Below, in pieces: positions 33,100-44,823 of a stretch of 64,000 nt of DNA. The translations under genes were made by a program, and so were the position numbers. Location of the stretch: positions 8,680,001 through 8,744,000 of the forward strand of contig OW051495.1 in NCBI GenBank assembly GCA_932521035.1. The letters run 5' to 3'. The notes beneath the pieces were generated by a model, which saw only the letters and a program-made list of their open reading frames with translations, was not told where the DNA came from and searched no databases. Position 1 is the stretch's first letter; each line of letters opens with the position of its first letter. The DNA is from Oscheius dolichura. Its lineage: Eukaryota; Nematoda; Chromadorea; Rhabditida; Rhabditidae.

Positions 33100-33262
33100 T
33101 GATCTTTTTTGGCATGCGAACTTCCTTGATTTCCAAGGGAAGCAGTAAAGTGGCGAACAAGGAGAAGACAAGGGTGATTACAGTAACCTGACCGATGACT
33201 AAAATCAGCGATTCGATCATCTGAAAAAAGAAATAGCGCACAGCAACGGAAACTGGCCCCAT
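33100..33262 (-). pseudogene. Sra-superfamily receptor exon fragment
   Basis: Minus-strand 33220 downward encodes MIESLILVIGQVTVITLVFS and PLEIKEV, matching the penultimate exon of the plus-strand receptors and of the fragment at 26548. The 15 codons upstream (MGPVSVAVRYFF before TTTCAG) also resemble the DNA just before 26548. It is broken after EIKEV; no other exons are present. Confidence 0.7.
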
Positions 33263-33544
33263 TTTGGCATATCAAACTTTACAGGTCAGTTGAGTCCGCC
33301 GCAAGAACCTCCCCATCGGGTACAATCCCTAGATGGGCGAGACGGGTGAAGAATAAATGAGGCCTTCGGCCCAGCAAAAATTACTGTGTACTCTTCTTTT
33401 CTTCTTGCTTTCTTCTTGTCTTCTTTTCGAGTCTCTTACTCGGGTGATCAATCAAGGCCACGAACATCGCCTTATCTCTTGTTTCCTTCAAAAGTTGTTG
33501 ATCCTCTTCTTGATCGAATATTTATTATCCAGAAACAACATGAT

Positions 33545-34976
33545 TTACAGTATGTTAGAAGCGAGAGAATGGGAATTGGGCAGATTTGAGACAGCGTTCA
33601 GCGGATCACTGTTTCTGTAAGTCTTTGTCGCATCTTCAACACGCCTTGTACCTGAAGGTAGCTCTTGTAATACACACTGGCGATGGCTCTTACGGAAGAC
33701 TCGTAGAATCGCCTTTCTGTAGTCGCCAATAAAGAACATAGCGATGACGGGGTCGATAGACTTTTGAAGGGTTGTGGAGACGGAGAAGAATGGTGTCAAG
33801 GGGCCGAGGTCTACATCTCCGCTCCATAGCGGAAATGTGAGATTTAAGAGAGACGGCATGTGGCACATTACAATCGGTACTATGGTCTGAAAAAGAAGGG
33901 GTTTCATTCCGAATGAGTGCCTGGGGGATTACGGTAGCTCCTTCTTTACCAGGAGGTGATCTTACCTGTATCATTAGAACCTTGAACAGCTGTTTCTCCA
34001 ATTTCACGTCCACGTCCTTCATCTGATTTTGCAGGGCCTTTATGCCCTTCCAAATGGCATAACTGAAGTAGAAAACAGATAAGGTCGAGGCCACAATAAT
34101 AATGTAATGTGTACTGGCTCCCAAAATGCCGGCCATCTCCGCATGCCCCTCGTTGTCTTGGAATCGGACAATAATATAGCCAACGCTATTCATATCTGTT
34201 ATCCCGTACATATCCTTCAGTTTATCAATCACGTGCTGAAAGTGGTGGTCTATTGTAGAGGGATTAGGGAAGCGTATACTCACGGGGTGGATCACTGGCT
34301 GGGTACAGAAAAAGAATGAGCAGAGACCACAGAGAACAAGAAAGGTCAGGATTACGGTAACTATTAGGCTTTTCAGACAGGCACTTCGCTTTATTTTGTC
34401 CACCACGGTTCCTCTAAATGAAATTTAGTAAGCAGCAATCACGAGACGAACCGGCACACGGCAAGATATCGATATGTAAAATTGACGATCACGTATCCCA
34501 GCCAAACTTCATAAAACCAACAAAATAACGACGGCCCCAGGAATCCCCAACGAGTTCCGCTCAAGATCCCCGTGTAGCTAAACGCCATCCATGCCTTCTC
34601 CGAAACCAAATGAAGCTGAAAAAGGTGTCTCCTTTGTACATAGTAGAAGATGAGGGGGTAATTATTCGGTCTAGTGACAACAACGTCAACGTCCTCGTGG
34701 GAGAGGGGTATTAACAACTGGCTTGACCGCTTTTAATACGTTGGATGTAAACAGTGACTAATAGAAAACACAGCTGCTATAACTTACCGGCATCCCAATA
34801 AACACAGCTATGGCGAATAACATCTCGAAGACGGCGTAGCCAGCCAGGAGATATTTGTAGAAGCCCATGTTACATTTCGTGTGGAAGAGGATGAGATACA
34901 GTAGGACAAGGTTTAGGAAAGTGGAGGTGATGGTGCAGAGAGTCTGGCAGGTGATAGCTATATCCAGGAGGCTCAT
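33545..34976 (-). CDS. 7TM chemoreceptor, Str-like (copy 2)
   Basis: Five exons in phase: 34788-34976, 34452-34615, 34284-34413, 33966-34235, 33545-33886 (364 residues). Close paralogue of the gene at 29637 with the same exon sizes. Motifs are LVLLYLILFHTKCNMGFYK, NFTYRYLAVCR and IDPVIAMFFIGDYRKAI. The third loop VDVKLEKQLFKVLMIQ is nearly identical in both. Introns 1 and 2 are longer (about 165 bp). I chose the ATG at 34976 because it aligns with the paralogue; an in-frame ATG exists further upstream. Confidence 0.85.
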
Positions 34977-37021
34977 ATTGTAATGAAGCTGAAACAATAG
35001 AGTCATCGAATAGTTCAACCAGGTGGAGAGTTTGGGAAAGTACAAGGTAGGTAACGACTACACAACGCAACAAAGTTTATTATGTCAAGTTGTGAGGATA
35101 CTGTAATTTGAATAAAAGGGGTATTTCGTGAAAGAGTAAAGTCAGAAAAGAGAACGTTGGAGCGAGGGCATCTTTGGCTAGATTCAAATGAAGCGAGTAA
35201 AGAAGCCGTCAAACTTTATTCAAAGCTCCTTTCAGCTACAGTAACCAATAAAAAGTGTGATGTCATATTTGACAATTGTATGATGTTCTCACTACTTATG
35301 AAAGCTTCTAATTGTTGGATACGGAAGGGAAAGAGAGTGAGAGAAAAGGAAAACATAAGAAGAACCCCATAGCAAAACTTCAAAGCAGCTGTTGAACGGT
35401 TCCTTAAAAATTAAAATGACTCGAATGTTGCTTTCCTACTGCAAATGGTAAAATTTACAGCTGCTATATTTGTATACATAACGAAACCATGTAACATGAC
35501 TGAACATGACCGAGTTAAAATACAAGAAAAAGCATAGATTACTAATATTCGGAGACCTTTCGGAGAGCGACCTCTATAAGAGCGCCGCTTGTTTATAAGC
35601 ACTGACAGTGTGAGCCTACAAAAAAATTCACATCCTTGGCTAGACTGAATAATAAACTGCTCGAGATTTATAGCCTAACGAGATTGCCCCCCAATAACAG
35701 TAAGCCGTGTGTTCCCGTCTTTTATACTTTCTGATCCGTGGGGTGGATAATCCCACCATTTTTACGCTAGACAAAGCGACCAGTGTTCAACGTGTGAAGA
35801 CGTAGTATGCGAGGGGAGGAAAATGCCTGTCGCCCTTTTTATGCGTGACGAGCGAGTAAATCCATGAACATCGCCGTTTTTTCGAGACACAGATCATTTT
35901 CTTTTCAGGGAAGCGTAGACTAAGCGATGCGTGGATTCTTGGGAAACCTCGGCCGATTTGTGGGAAAGTTCACCTCGATTTATATTTTGGTGTATCAAAG
36001 ACCGAATAAATTCTTTATCCCAGACGAAGAAATCTCCGTCGTTGTTTGTTTTGATTGAAAGTTTGTCATTGTCATTGGGGTTAACTGTGAAAAGAAATAC
36101 CTTTCCTACATTTGAACTTTCGAAAAAAAGGCATAGAATAGAATCACTTGTTCCACTTCCCCGCGCAATTTACTTCAAGTAGACTTACTCCTGTTCTCTA
36201 GAAAGTAGGGCAGGATGTTTTCTGAAAAGATGGATCAGAAACTGGTAGATTATCAGTGGGTTTTCTGTGGACACCAACAAAGTGTAGGAAGTGTTTGTAA
36301 AACACAATTAGATAGTCAGACAGCACTTGTTCTTATGATAAGACGGCAGCAATTAATGCCCTCTTCGGTGTACTTCACTAGACAAAAAGAGTACACAGGT
36401 AGGAAATTAAATTTCCAACCAAAAAAAGGACGTCATTAGCGTAAGTATCAAAAATGAGCAAAACGGTGTACAGGGAAGAATAGAAAAAAGGCTACACAGC
36501 AGTTCTGCACCGTGACGACATCGAGTGGGTTAAAAATCCGCTCGAATTAATCCTCAATTCTCCTTGTTAGAGGACAAGCGTGAAAAGATTCAAATCACAA
36601 AAAAAATGAAGAGCAGTTTGTACGGAAAAATGTGAACGTTTGTGTAAAAAAACACTTATCTACTCACTGATCAAATTTGGGCAAAGGTTGTCTACATGGA
36701 GTTGGATTAGGCGTGAACTGTTTCGCCTCCAAGAAAACCTACTACGTTTCCAGTCGAGTTCAGAGAATGCGACCTGGGCGACAATTGGTGTCCCTTGGCT
36801 TATATGAAACGTGTTGGGCCTTTTATTTGGGTAACCATCAGACTTTATTTCTGCGAACCCTAGGCATGGGTAAACATTCCAACATAACCGACAAGTTGTC
36901 CAGTTACGTCGGCCTGGTTGAAGTTGGCTGCAACGGTCAGACTGTTACTCAAGGTGAAGGGGAACGTTGTTCTCGGGTATGAGCCTACTCTAAACATTGT
37001 TGACTTGCTATTCTTCAATTG
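34977..37021. other. Two-kilobase region without a supportable gene
   Basis: AT-rich. Short frames on both strands lack splice partners. A minus-strand stretch near 36870-36975 can be read as FPFTLSNSLTVAANFNQADV and looks slightly protein-like but is isolated. The left end is the promoter of the Str-like gene and the right end the 3' flank of the lectin gene. Confidence 0.4.
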
Positions 37022-39338
37022 TCAGTAAACTGACCCAAAAGCCATAGCCACAGGAGTGCTGGCAGAGCCGTCGATCAGTACGATATTATTATTTGGGAAT
37101 GGCATATTCACGTAGCTGAAGTTTACTCGAATTCTGGAATACGTTCTTATTTGCTCATTTTATAGCAGCCTTACGGTGTTTCTGGAGTGTTGGCACTGTA
37201 ATATTCAATAATCTGGTGTCCGGTATATTTGTCATACAAGAATGAAGCTGAAAAGATTGCTTACGACAAATTATGAGACCCTTACCATTTTTACCAACGT
37301 CCGGTACTGTCCAGTAGCTATCACGGTAAGTGTACAGCGGTGTGGGATTGAGTTCCCAAGGAGTTCCAGCCACATTTAGGGTGAACCAATCGTAGTCCTG
37401 GCCAGATAAGCCAGTGGTCACAATATTCAAAGTGTGTGTCTCATTCCGCATGGGGTTTACTGTGCACAGGGCCAGATTTTGTACTCCGACCATGAAATCC
37501 GGGGCAATACTAGAAAAGAAACGATAAAATACCGGAACCCTTACTATGCTATCTGATTATTTGGAGAGATGTCCCCCTCGTAGATTGAAATACTATCATT
37601 GGCCATTAGGATGATGTCAACGAATTTGATACATGTTTGGAAGCTTGTCTGGATTGTTAGAGTGTAGGTGCAGTTCTTTGACTCATCAGGGCCGGAGATC
37701 TAAAAACTCCGTGATTTGAAAGAAGGTTGTGGCTTTCCTACCCTTCCTGTTTTTGTGTAATTTCCTCCACAATTATTTGGTCCCTGTGCCTGTTCTCCAT
37801 AAGCTGCTACCCAAAAGTTTTTGAAAAACCCATTAGCAGGCGAGTCAAAAACAACTTTAAGCAGATTACTAGCCGAATAATATGTTTGGTTGTTGAAAAA
37901 TCCATTTGTAAGTCTGAACACCTCATTTTTGGTCATTAGAACCGCAAACGGCTCACGTAACAAAAGGATCGTGGTCAAAAATGGTGTTGTAGAACTTGAT
38001 GGTACTGTTGGCATCCAAAGATAGCGCCACGAAAGTGAACGTGGCTATTTTTCCCGTGTCCGGATTGATGATATATTCACAGTGAATGCTTTGAGTAGAG
38101 CTGGGGAAGCTCGGCGAATAGATGTCCCCGAAACCGCTGAGGTACTGCTGGCCCATACAGGCAGCCGGAAAATCCGTGAGATCTAACATGCCATTATGAA
38201 TAGACGAAACCAGCTCACTTCTCTTACAGACGGCTACCGTGTTCCTCATACAATCGTTGTTCATCCATTTTCCTGGGGGAATGGCGTCGTTAGCAGTTGC
38301 CAGGAAGACGCAGTTACCCAAATTACTGTTTCTATAACCTGTAAATGTCATTTTTTTTTGTATTCTGAGGTTGAAACCTACCAAAGTTTTGATAGTCGAC
38401 CGTTGTGTTGTCACTCCACTCGGAGCCGGAAAGGAATAGTCCAATAAATGCGTAATTCGGGAAAGAAGCATTAGCCAAGGAGGGATTTGAAACAGCTACG
38501 TCGCGTATAAAGCTGTCTTCCTGGAATCTCTTGTATTTCCTTTCAGAGAGGTCACTTACGCCAACATTATGGATAGACGCCAAATCTGCATAATATTCTC
38601 CACATTTAGACCTTCCATCCTCATATCCATCAGCGCTCACAGGAAAGTAGCAGTGGCCTCGGTAATAGTAGGCTGTTCCAACGCAGAGAGGGACTGTAAC
38701 TTTTCATTGCTGTAAATAGCCCTTTTACCGTCAAAATTGGGAGTATTCCTACAGACGAATGGAGCCTTGTAGTCGTTACAGCTGGCGCTGTACCAAAAGC
38801 CTCCATTAAGTGAACTCGAGTAGACACAGGTCCCAATGCTGATGTCAGGGTGACCTTAACGTTTTAATTACGAGAAAAGAGGGAAAGGTTAACCAGGAGC
38901 AAAGTTGGTGTAGGTTGTATCATTAATTTGGATGCCGGTATCCCAGAGACACGAATTTCTATTCGATGATTGGCAGCTCATTCCAAGCCAGATGCTGTCA
39001 TAATCTCCAGCAAGGTGAATCGCTTTAGAATTCTCCTAAAGATTCAAAGATAAAGAGGCCGAAACACGACTTACAAATGCATTTTGGATAGTGATCATAA
39101 ACGAATTGTCCTGTCCACAAGAAATGTAAGCCTGCAGCTGGCTGGTTGGAGTCCTTCTCTAAACGCTCTTTTACAAAGGTAAGCACAAAACGCTCACAGC
39201 AGACTGACAGTTCCCATTGCCATCATCCGTATAAGGACCAGGACAGTAGAGGGCTCCCACGCCTATAATGAGGAACTTTTTAAAGTTGGTTTTATTTTTA
39301 CCTAGAACAAAGAACAACAGGAGCACTGCCCGATGCAT
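37022..39338 (-). CDS. Secreted C-type lectin with CUB domains (CLEC family)
   Basis: Thirteen exons in phase give 618 residues: 39302-39338, 39198-39262, 39075-39158, 38894-39035, 38729-38854, 38560-38693, 38382-38529, 37962-38338, 37742-37921, 37545-37699, 37286-37509, 37175-37247, 37022-37133. A signal peptide (MHRAVLLLFFVLG) precedes CTLD 1 (IWLGMSC, NGGFWYSASC) and CTLD 2 (GHCYFPVSADGYED, KWMNNDCMRNTVAVCKR). CUB-like domains follow (CMGQQYLSGFGDIYSPSFPS and, after the NNCGG, a second with C-T-Y-T and SISIYEGD). CTLD+CUB proteins form a large nematode family induced by microbes and thought to bind glycans; that role is inferred from the family. Introns are 30-45 bp, the smallest 38530-38559. 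No obvious EPN or QPD calcium-site triad, so sugar binding is uncertain. Confidence 0.85.
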
Positions 39339-40509
39339 GGCTGTAGTAGTGATAACTTGTGGTAAGCTTCAGATCTTTATAAGACAGATAAGACATCATT
39401 GTTACTTTGTGCTTTATCGAGTTTGAAATGGGGAAATGGAGGACCTCTTCATTATACACTCCAGTCATTCTGGAATTATCCGAATTATGGCCTTCAGAAG
39501 CGAAAAAATATGGTTCCATTATTGAAAAAGCATGAATTTCATTCTAATAGGGAAAGCTCAAAGAACAAGACACCCATTCTCTCCATTCGAGATAAGAAAG
39601 CTGACTGTGTGCACGATCGGAAGTAGTTTTCTATCTTTTGCTGAGCCCATAAAGGGAGCAATATTTCAAAGGGGATGTTGGAGAGGAAGTACTCTTACTT
39701 CATCAGACCAAATTCCCTCGAATGCCCATTTGGAATCCTCACTTTCCCATTGTAAGACACTTGACACAAAATGGAACTAAACTTCTTCAAAGGAAGTAGT
39801 TCCTCCCTCTTGTCATCTTTGATACCATTGCGTTTCCGTTCTCCGAACTGCTTTGCAAACTGGCTAACACGGAATCGAAAAATGGTAACTGATAAACAAG
39901 TAACTGACCAGGAAACAGCGCAACTCCACCCTACGCTGCGGTTTCACCGTAATTTACGTCACGGACTTAGCCGGCCGCAGCTGAAGGAAGTGGAATGGTT
40001 CGAGAAACAATCAGTAGAAAGTCAAACCATAATAACAACAGTTCGTTCCATTAGGCAAAGTCTCTCCTCGCGCTTTTAATTGAATACTCTTCAAGGGGAA
40101 ACCATTCTTCCCTGTTTGGCATAACGTTTTAAAGCTAACGAAGTGTCTCCTTTTGGCAACGCGATGGACACAATCAGTTTTAAAGTGCGCTTTGGTCAGA
40201 GGTTTCCCTAATCAACGAGGCCCAAGTTTCAACTGGTTTTTATGGCTGCTACTCATCAATTCTTCGAGAAGCTGAGAGAAATTGAAGAGCGCCTCGTGTT
40301 CTCGCTGGGCAGGAAACGATGGACAAAAGGTTCTAACTTATTAAGAAGACTGAAAATTTCGAAGGGAAATTAGGGATTCGGACGTCTTTGACCTCACATT
40401 ATCACATTTTCCACTGGGAACTGTCTTTACCCAAGAAATTCTAATAATGAACACAGAAATATGCATGTACCCTTTATTTGAGCATGTAGTGATATGTTGA
40501 GCAAACTGT
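39339..40509. other. Intergenic region
   Basis: Promoter side of the lectin gene and 3' side of the collagen gene. No exon, repeat or RNA gene supported. Confidence 0.4.
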
Positions 40510-41648
40510 CTAATAGCCGGGAGCTGTCCGGGGAGGTGGGCAGTGGTCGCAAGCGCCTGAATATTGCCATTATTATAAAAATTCGTCGTTGGAAAACAAA
40601 CCCTTGGATCCAGAGGCTCCGTCTTCTCCAGGCTGGCCAGGGGCTCCAGGAGCTCCGGGGTGTCCATCCTGTCCGGCATCTCCGGGAGGTCCAGGAGGTC
40701 CGGGATTGGCTCCTTGTCCGGGGGCTCCAGGGTTTCCAGCGGGTCCAGGGGGTCCAGGAGGTCCGGGCGGTCCAGCAGGGCCAGGGGTGCCGGGAACTTC
40801 GACAACCTAGAAAATCAGATAGATTTCGACTTCTCGAATTCCTAACCTGTCCAGGAGCTCCAGGCTGTCCGGGTCCTCCGGGCTGTCCATCGTGTCCTGC
40901 GGGTCCAGGAGGGCCGGGAGGTCCTTGAGGACCAGGAGTGGCAGGTCCTCCAGGGGCTCCAGGAGCTCCGGGGTTTCCGTTGGGTCCTTTGGGTCCGGGG
41001 CCTCCAGCGGGTCCTGCAGGTCCGGCGGGGCAGTCGAAGCAGAAGTCGTTTGCAGTAGGAACAGCATCGGGGGCGGCATCCGAACCAGGCTGGCCGTCGT
41101 TTCCTGGGTGTCCGTCATTTCCGGGCTGTCCGTCTTGTCCAGGTTGTCCTGGAGGTCCAGCCGGTCCGGTTCCACAAGAGCAGCAGCTGCCTCCGCTGCT
41201 TCCGCCGGAGAAGGCAGTCTGACTTCCTCCGGTGACTGGGGCATTGTAAGAAGGTGCTCCGTAGGAGTCAGCCTGTCGGACGGCCTTCCTTCTTGCCATT
41301 CTAGCAGCGGGATGGTGGCCTCCAGCCGACCGGCGGCGAATAGCCTCACGCTTCAGACGTCCTCCATTTCCGCTCATGGCTTCGAACTGAAAATATTTCC
41401 ATTTTTCCGAAATAAATGAGGGCAAATACCTGCTTGTACTCGTCCCAGAGTCCTTCAGTTCTGTGATGGCAGAAGTCCACTTCAACTTGAAGGGAGGACT
41501 GCACATGCTGCATGTAGTTGTACAGCATGGGGACGGCTACAATAGCCGTGAGGGTAGCCACGGTGGAGATGGCAATGCCCCAGAAGGCCAGCTTCCTGAG
41601 GCTCTCGGTCTCCTCATGGAGGACTTTGGGATCATCTGAGGTGGACAT
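40510..41648 (-). CDS. Cuticle collagen
   Basis: Structural protein of the nematode exoskeleton. Four exons (41430-41648, 40847-41386, 40602-40806, 40510-40556) give 336 residues. The N-terminal cuticle-collagen domain contains a membrane anchor ([20 protein letters not shown]) and the [12 protein letters not shown] segment. A basic RRRSA and [11 protein letters not shown] region is the likely subtilisin-type cleavage box. Next come [13 protein letters not shown], a Gly-X-Y block with Cys-flanked interruptions ([11 protein letters not shown]), and the tail [14 protein letters not shown], typical of cuticle collagens. Codons are GC-rich and Pro is mostly CCT/CCC. The long open frames on the opposite strand are shadows of the Gly-X-Y repeat. 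Which col/dpy/rol group it belongs to is not clear. Confidence 0.95.
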
Positions 41649-41760
41649 CTAAACCCCGTTGGTCAATAAGAGAAAGTGGAAAGAGAGAGAACCTTTCTCC
41701 CTGGAGGTGCTGTTGCCCGAACCCGAGAGTGGGATGATTTCTCCGTCTCCCGCCAGGTGC

Positions 41761-41767
41761 TTTTATA
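41761..41767 (-). promoter_or_regulatory. Putative TATA box of the collagen gene
   Basis: TATAAAA on the minus strand, 113 bp before the collagen start codon, in a context (CGTTATAAAAGCACC) resembling strong nematode collagen promoters. A GA-repeat lies about 130 bp further upstream at 41893-41930. Confidence 0.6.
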
Positions 41768-41892
41768 ACGGCAGAGTGAAACGTCAAGCGCAATAGGGAA
41801 AAAGGAGTTTCACTTTTAGTGGTAGCGGACGCTGCAATTACACTGCAGCTGCTGGCAAGCAGTTGGTAAAACCCAAAAACATTGACCTTTTT

Positions 41893-41930
41893 CACTCTCG
41901 CGCGCTCTCGCTCTCACTCTCTCTCAGTTC
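41893..41930. repeat. GA/CT dinucleotide-rich tract upstream of collagen
   Basis: CTCTCGCGCGCTCTCGCTCT and continuation, a degenerate CT (GA) run about 250 bp before the collagen ATG. Could be a GAGA-type promoter element or a simple microsatellite. Confidence 0.7.
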
Positions 41931-43016
41931 TCTTGGGCTAGCTGTTTGTGATGAGTTTGCTAAAGGAAGAGAACAAGTTCGAGAGAGCGAGGACAGTTTT
42001 TTATAGGAATAAGAAGAAGTTTTATGGGGGAACAATGGAATTGGGAACGCCAGGGAGAGGTGTGGACTTTATCATTTTACAGCTAATAGATGGTCAGAGA
42101 ACTTCGGAGACACTTAATTACGATAGAATAGTGATGTTTTGGTGGAGAAAATTGATACTTAGGAAGAAAATAACAGACACCTTGTGGATCTCTTGTTTAC
42201 TTCTCCTGTCTGGCCGTTGCCCATTATTTGGACAACAAATCACGAAAGGAAAGAGCTGCTTTCTTTAGCATTTTTCTTTTTCGTCCAAGTTTATTCCTGT
42301 TTGCTGAAGAACTTTCCGAAAAATTTGGCTGCACTGTGGAGTTCCCTATACGGATACCTCTTCCCATAGAAGAAGATCTACAAGGTTCCCTTTGGAAGAT
42401 ACGTTCGCTTTGAGAACCACTGTTTTTTGTCCATGTCTCCCTATTTGTTCCCCTGCCCATGTTGTTACTGTACTGTACTCTTTACAACGTCATTTATCCC
42501 TTTTTTATCGGTAGTATTTAGTTAACTGCCGTGTTTTCTCCCCGCTAGTTTGCTGTTAAACCATTTTTGAAGGACTTCGAAGACGTTGATAGATTTACTC
42601 TTTCGGATACTACTTTCCTTTCAAAACCGGACTAGCCAAGGTCTTCAAATGACGGTTTGTGAGATAAGTGAAACAGTATCGCCTTGCTTTTCTAGAAAAC
42701 AGACGCTTTTTTGTGCGATGCCGACCGTCTGCGATCTGTTGACCTTTGTCGCCTTCTTAAAAACAGCTATGTCGTGGTGCCTGTTAGAGGTCAAGAAGGG
42801 AACACGAACGAGACCAAGAACACAAACAAAGATGCTGAAAAAGTTACTGTTTCCGGAATTTTGAATGAAAGCGATTAAGAAAGGAAGAGAGATCAAGCTT
42901 GATTAGAGTAGCCATGGATCCGTATCTTCACAGAAGACTCTCCAACTGAACGAACAGTTCCAATAGCTGGAACCCTAAATGGAATTCTAGTTGACCTTGG
43001 CCTTCTGTATTGGCAA
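41931..43016. other. Intergenic region
   Basis: Several short frames on both strands but none with consistent splice phase or recognisable residues. Lies between the promoter of the collagen gene and the 3' end of the type I membrane protein gene. Confidence 0.4.
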
Positions 43017-44423
43017 TTAAATTTCATAGGATATACTTCCCCTCCTGGAAGATTGAAGGTACATCTTGTTTTCGATAATCGTTGGTGAAGCGGCATCTTC
43101 AGAAGCAGAGGTTAACCCTAAACAACGATCAGGTATACTAATTGTTTTGGATACTTACCTGTAAGAGAACCTATTTCAGGTGAAGTCTCCACAGAGAAGA
43201 TTTCAGGCCGTTGTTGTGCCGCATACAATCGTCTCCGAGGAATCTCGTAAAAATTGCTGATAACATCGATATTTCCATTTTGAATGTTCCCATTAGGACG
43301 CTCATACATGGTTGAGATGTCTTCATAGTGTTCTCCGTCGTTTTTCACATCATTCTTGGAAAAAATTCTAGAGAAGCAGCACATTTTTAGAAAAATATAC
43401 AGAATAAGGACCAATAAAACAGCACCCTGAAGAATAATTCTATAAATGGAATCGCTTCTACCTACCAGTAGTGTTAATCCAAAGACAGCTGAATAAAAAT
43501 CGCCCTTATAATTCTCGGAGTCGTCTGTGCAAGGTTCTACAGTTGTCCCTGATGAGAGCTGCATTTCCTCATAGATATGGAGATAGGCAAAGGTGAAATT
43601 GAAGGTACCACACTGTAACAACACTAGTTTTATCAAGGAAGTTTTAGAAATGCTTACATACGAAACGGCGTAATTACCGGTTGAAAAAAGCAGTTCATTG
43701 GCAATTGAGAAATTGGGCAAGATGTCACCAACAAAATCAGATCCTTCGCTTGCATTGCAGTGTGTTATGATGTTCCAACCAGGAGCGGGTGCCGAGGGCA
43801 TGAGAGAATCTGCTCCCTAGATTATCTACCCCTTATTAAAGTGCTATGGTGTTTGTTTGTTTGTTTGGGGAAAGTGTCCGACGGTAAAGGGATTACTAAT
43901 TTTTTAATCCCGGGGGCCGCCGCAGGCGGTCGTCGGCAGAAGAGCGGAAAGGTCGCAACATGTCGAAACGGATAACTCTGACAAATAGCCGACAGCCGTA
44001 GGCTGCCGAAGGCCTGCTGGTTATCAGATTAAAATGGACGAAAATAGAAAATATAACTGGAAGGAAAGATGGCAAAGTTATAAAGAGACAGAGTCAATCT
44101 TCCCGTTTTCGAGGAAACCACAAAAAGTGACAACTTACGGTAATAAAAATATTCATTTTCTGCTGACTTTCACAAGAAACTTCACCAGTACAAAGATATT
44201 CCATATTTTTGAGCATTACCTGTAAATGAGCTGAAGCTTGGCCAAATTGGAAGCAACACACCTGAACCTCTTTGATATTGTCACATGCTATACGCGCTGG
44301 CTTGTCACAAGAATGAGGAGACGAGATAACTATCCGTTGAAGTTGAAATTTATCCACGGCTGGGTCATTTTTAGCAGGCAAAGTGACGAATAAAGAGGCT
44401 AGAAGAAAGCACAATAGCAACAT
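43017..44423 (-). CDS. Type I membrane protein with tyrosine-motif cytoplasmic tail
   Basis: Five exons in phase: 44220-44423, 43658-43816, 43466-43612, 43159-43426, 43017-43117 (292 residues). A signal peptide (MLLLCFLLASLFVTLPAK) is followed by an ectodomain of about 150 residues with spaced Cys (SCDKPARIACDN, VQVCCFQFG, HCNASEG, YCGTFNF, EPCTDD) and several N-glycosylation sites. One membrane helix follows (GAVLLVLILYIFLKMCC), then a cytoplasmic tail of about 110 residues with HYEDI, MYERP, FYEIP, RLYAA and a terminal SISYEI. These tyrosines resemble SH2-docking or ITIM-like sites (YxxI, YxxP), suggesting a phosphotyrosine-signalling receptor. This is inference; I do not recognise the ectodomain family. 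Intron 1 is about 400 bp. Confidence 0.72.
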
Positions 44424-44823
44424 TTGATTCAAGTGACACCTTATCGGGTGAAAGTGAGGACGGATGTTTATTTGGAGAGAGAGGGGGGAAGAATAGTGGA
44501 AACAAGCTGAAAAACAGTTCAGACGGGTTATTTAGACAGACTCCATGATGTGAAAGATCAAACTTGTTCTCTCTGAATTACAGAAAATTTCCGGGGCTTC
44601 TCTTTCTCAAGGTTCCTTCCTCCTCCGTTTTCCATCTGGGACGGTTTAGCCTTCCTTCTCCCCCCTCTCTTCTTTTCCGAGTTTTTTTGCTCCTCGTGGG
44701 CATCTCCCTTGTGCTGTTTTCTTCCCATCTCCCCGGACTGCCACCGCTTTCGTGTCCTGTCCTTGTTCACACGAGTGTAGGCCGTCCGCAGACCGCCATA
44801 ATCAAAAGATAAGCATTGTTGCC
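44424..44823. other. Divergent promoter region
   Basis: Lies between the start codons of the minus-strand type I receptor gene and the plus-strand CD36-like gene, 400 bp apart. Pyrimidine-rich stretch near 44640-44700. No exon is supported; the open frames are low-complexity. Confidence 0.45.

Noticed and set aside
36677..36982. 101-codon plus-strand frame, and FPFTLSNSLTV-like peptide on the minus strand
   Set aside because: Neither has a splice partner, start context or recognisable family; left as uncalled.
40494..41419. Long open frames antisense to the collagen (Gly/Pro- or Ser-rich)
   Set aside because: Shadows of the Gly-X-Y repeat; the minus-strand frame has introns, start, N-terminal domain and tail of a cuticle collagen.
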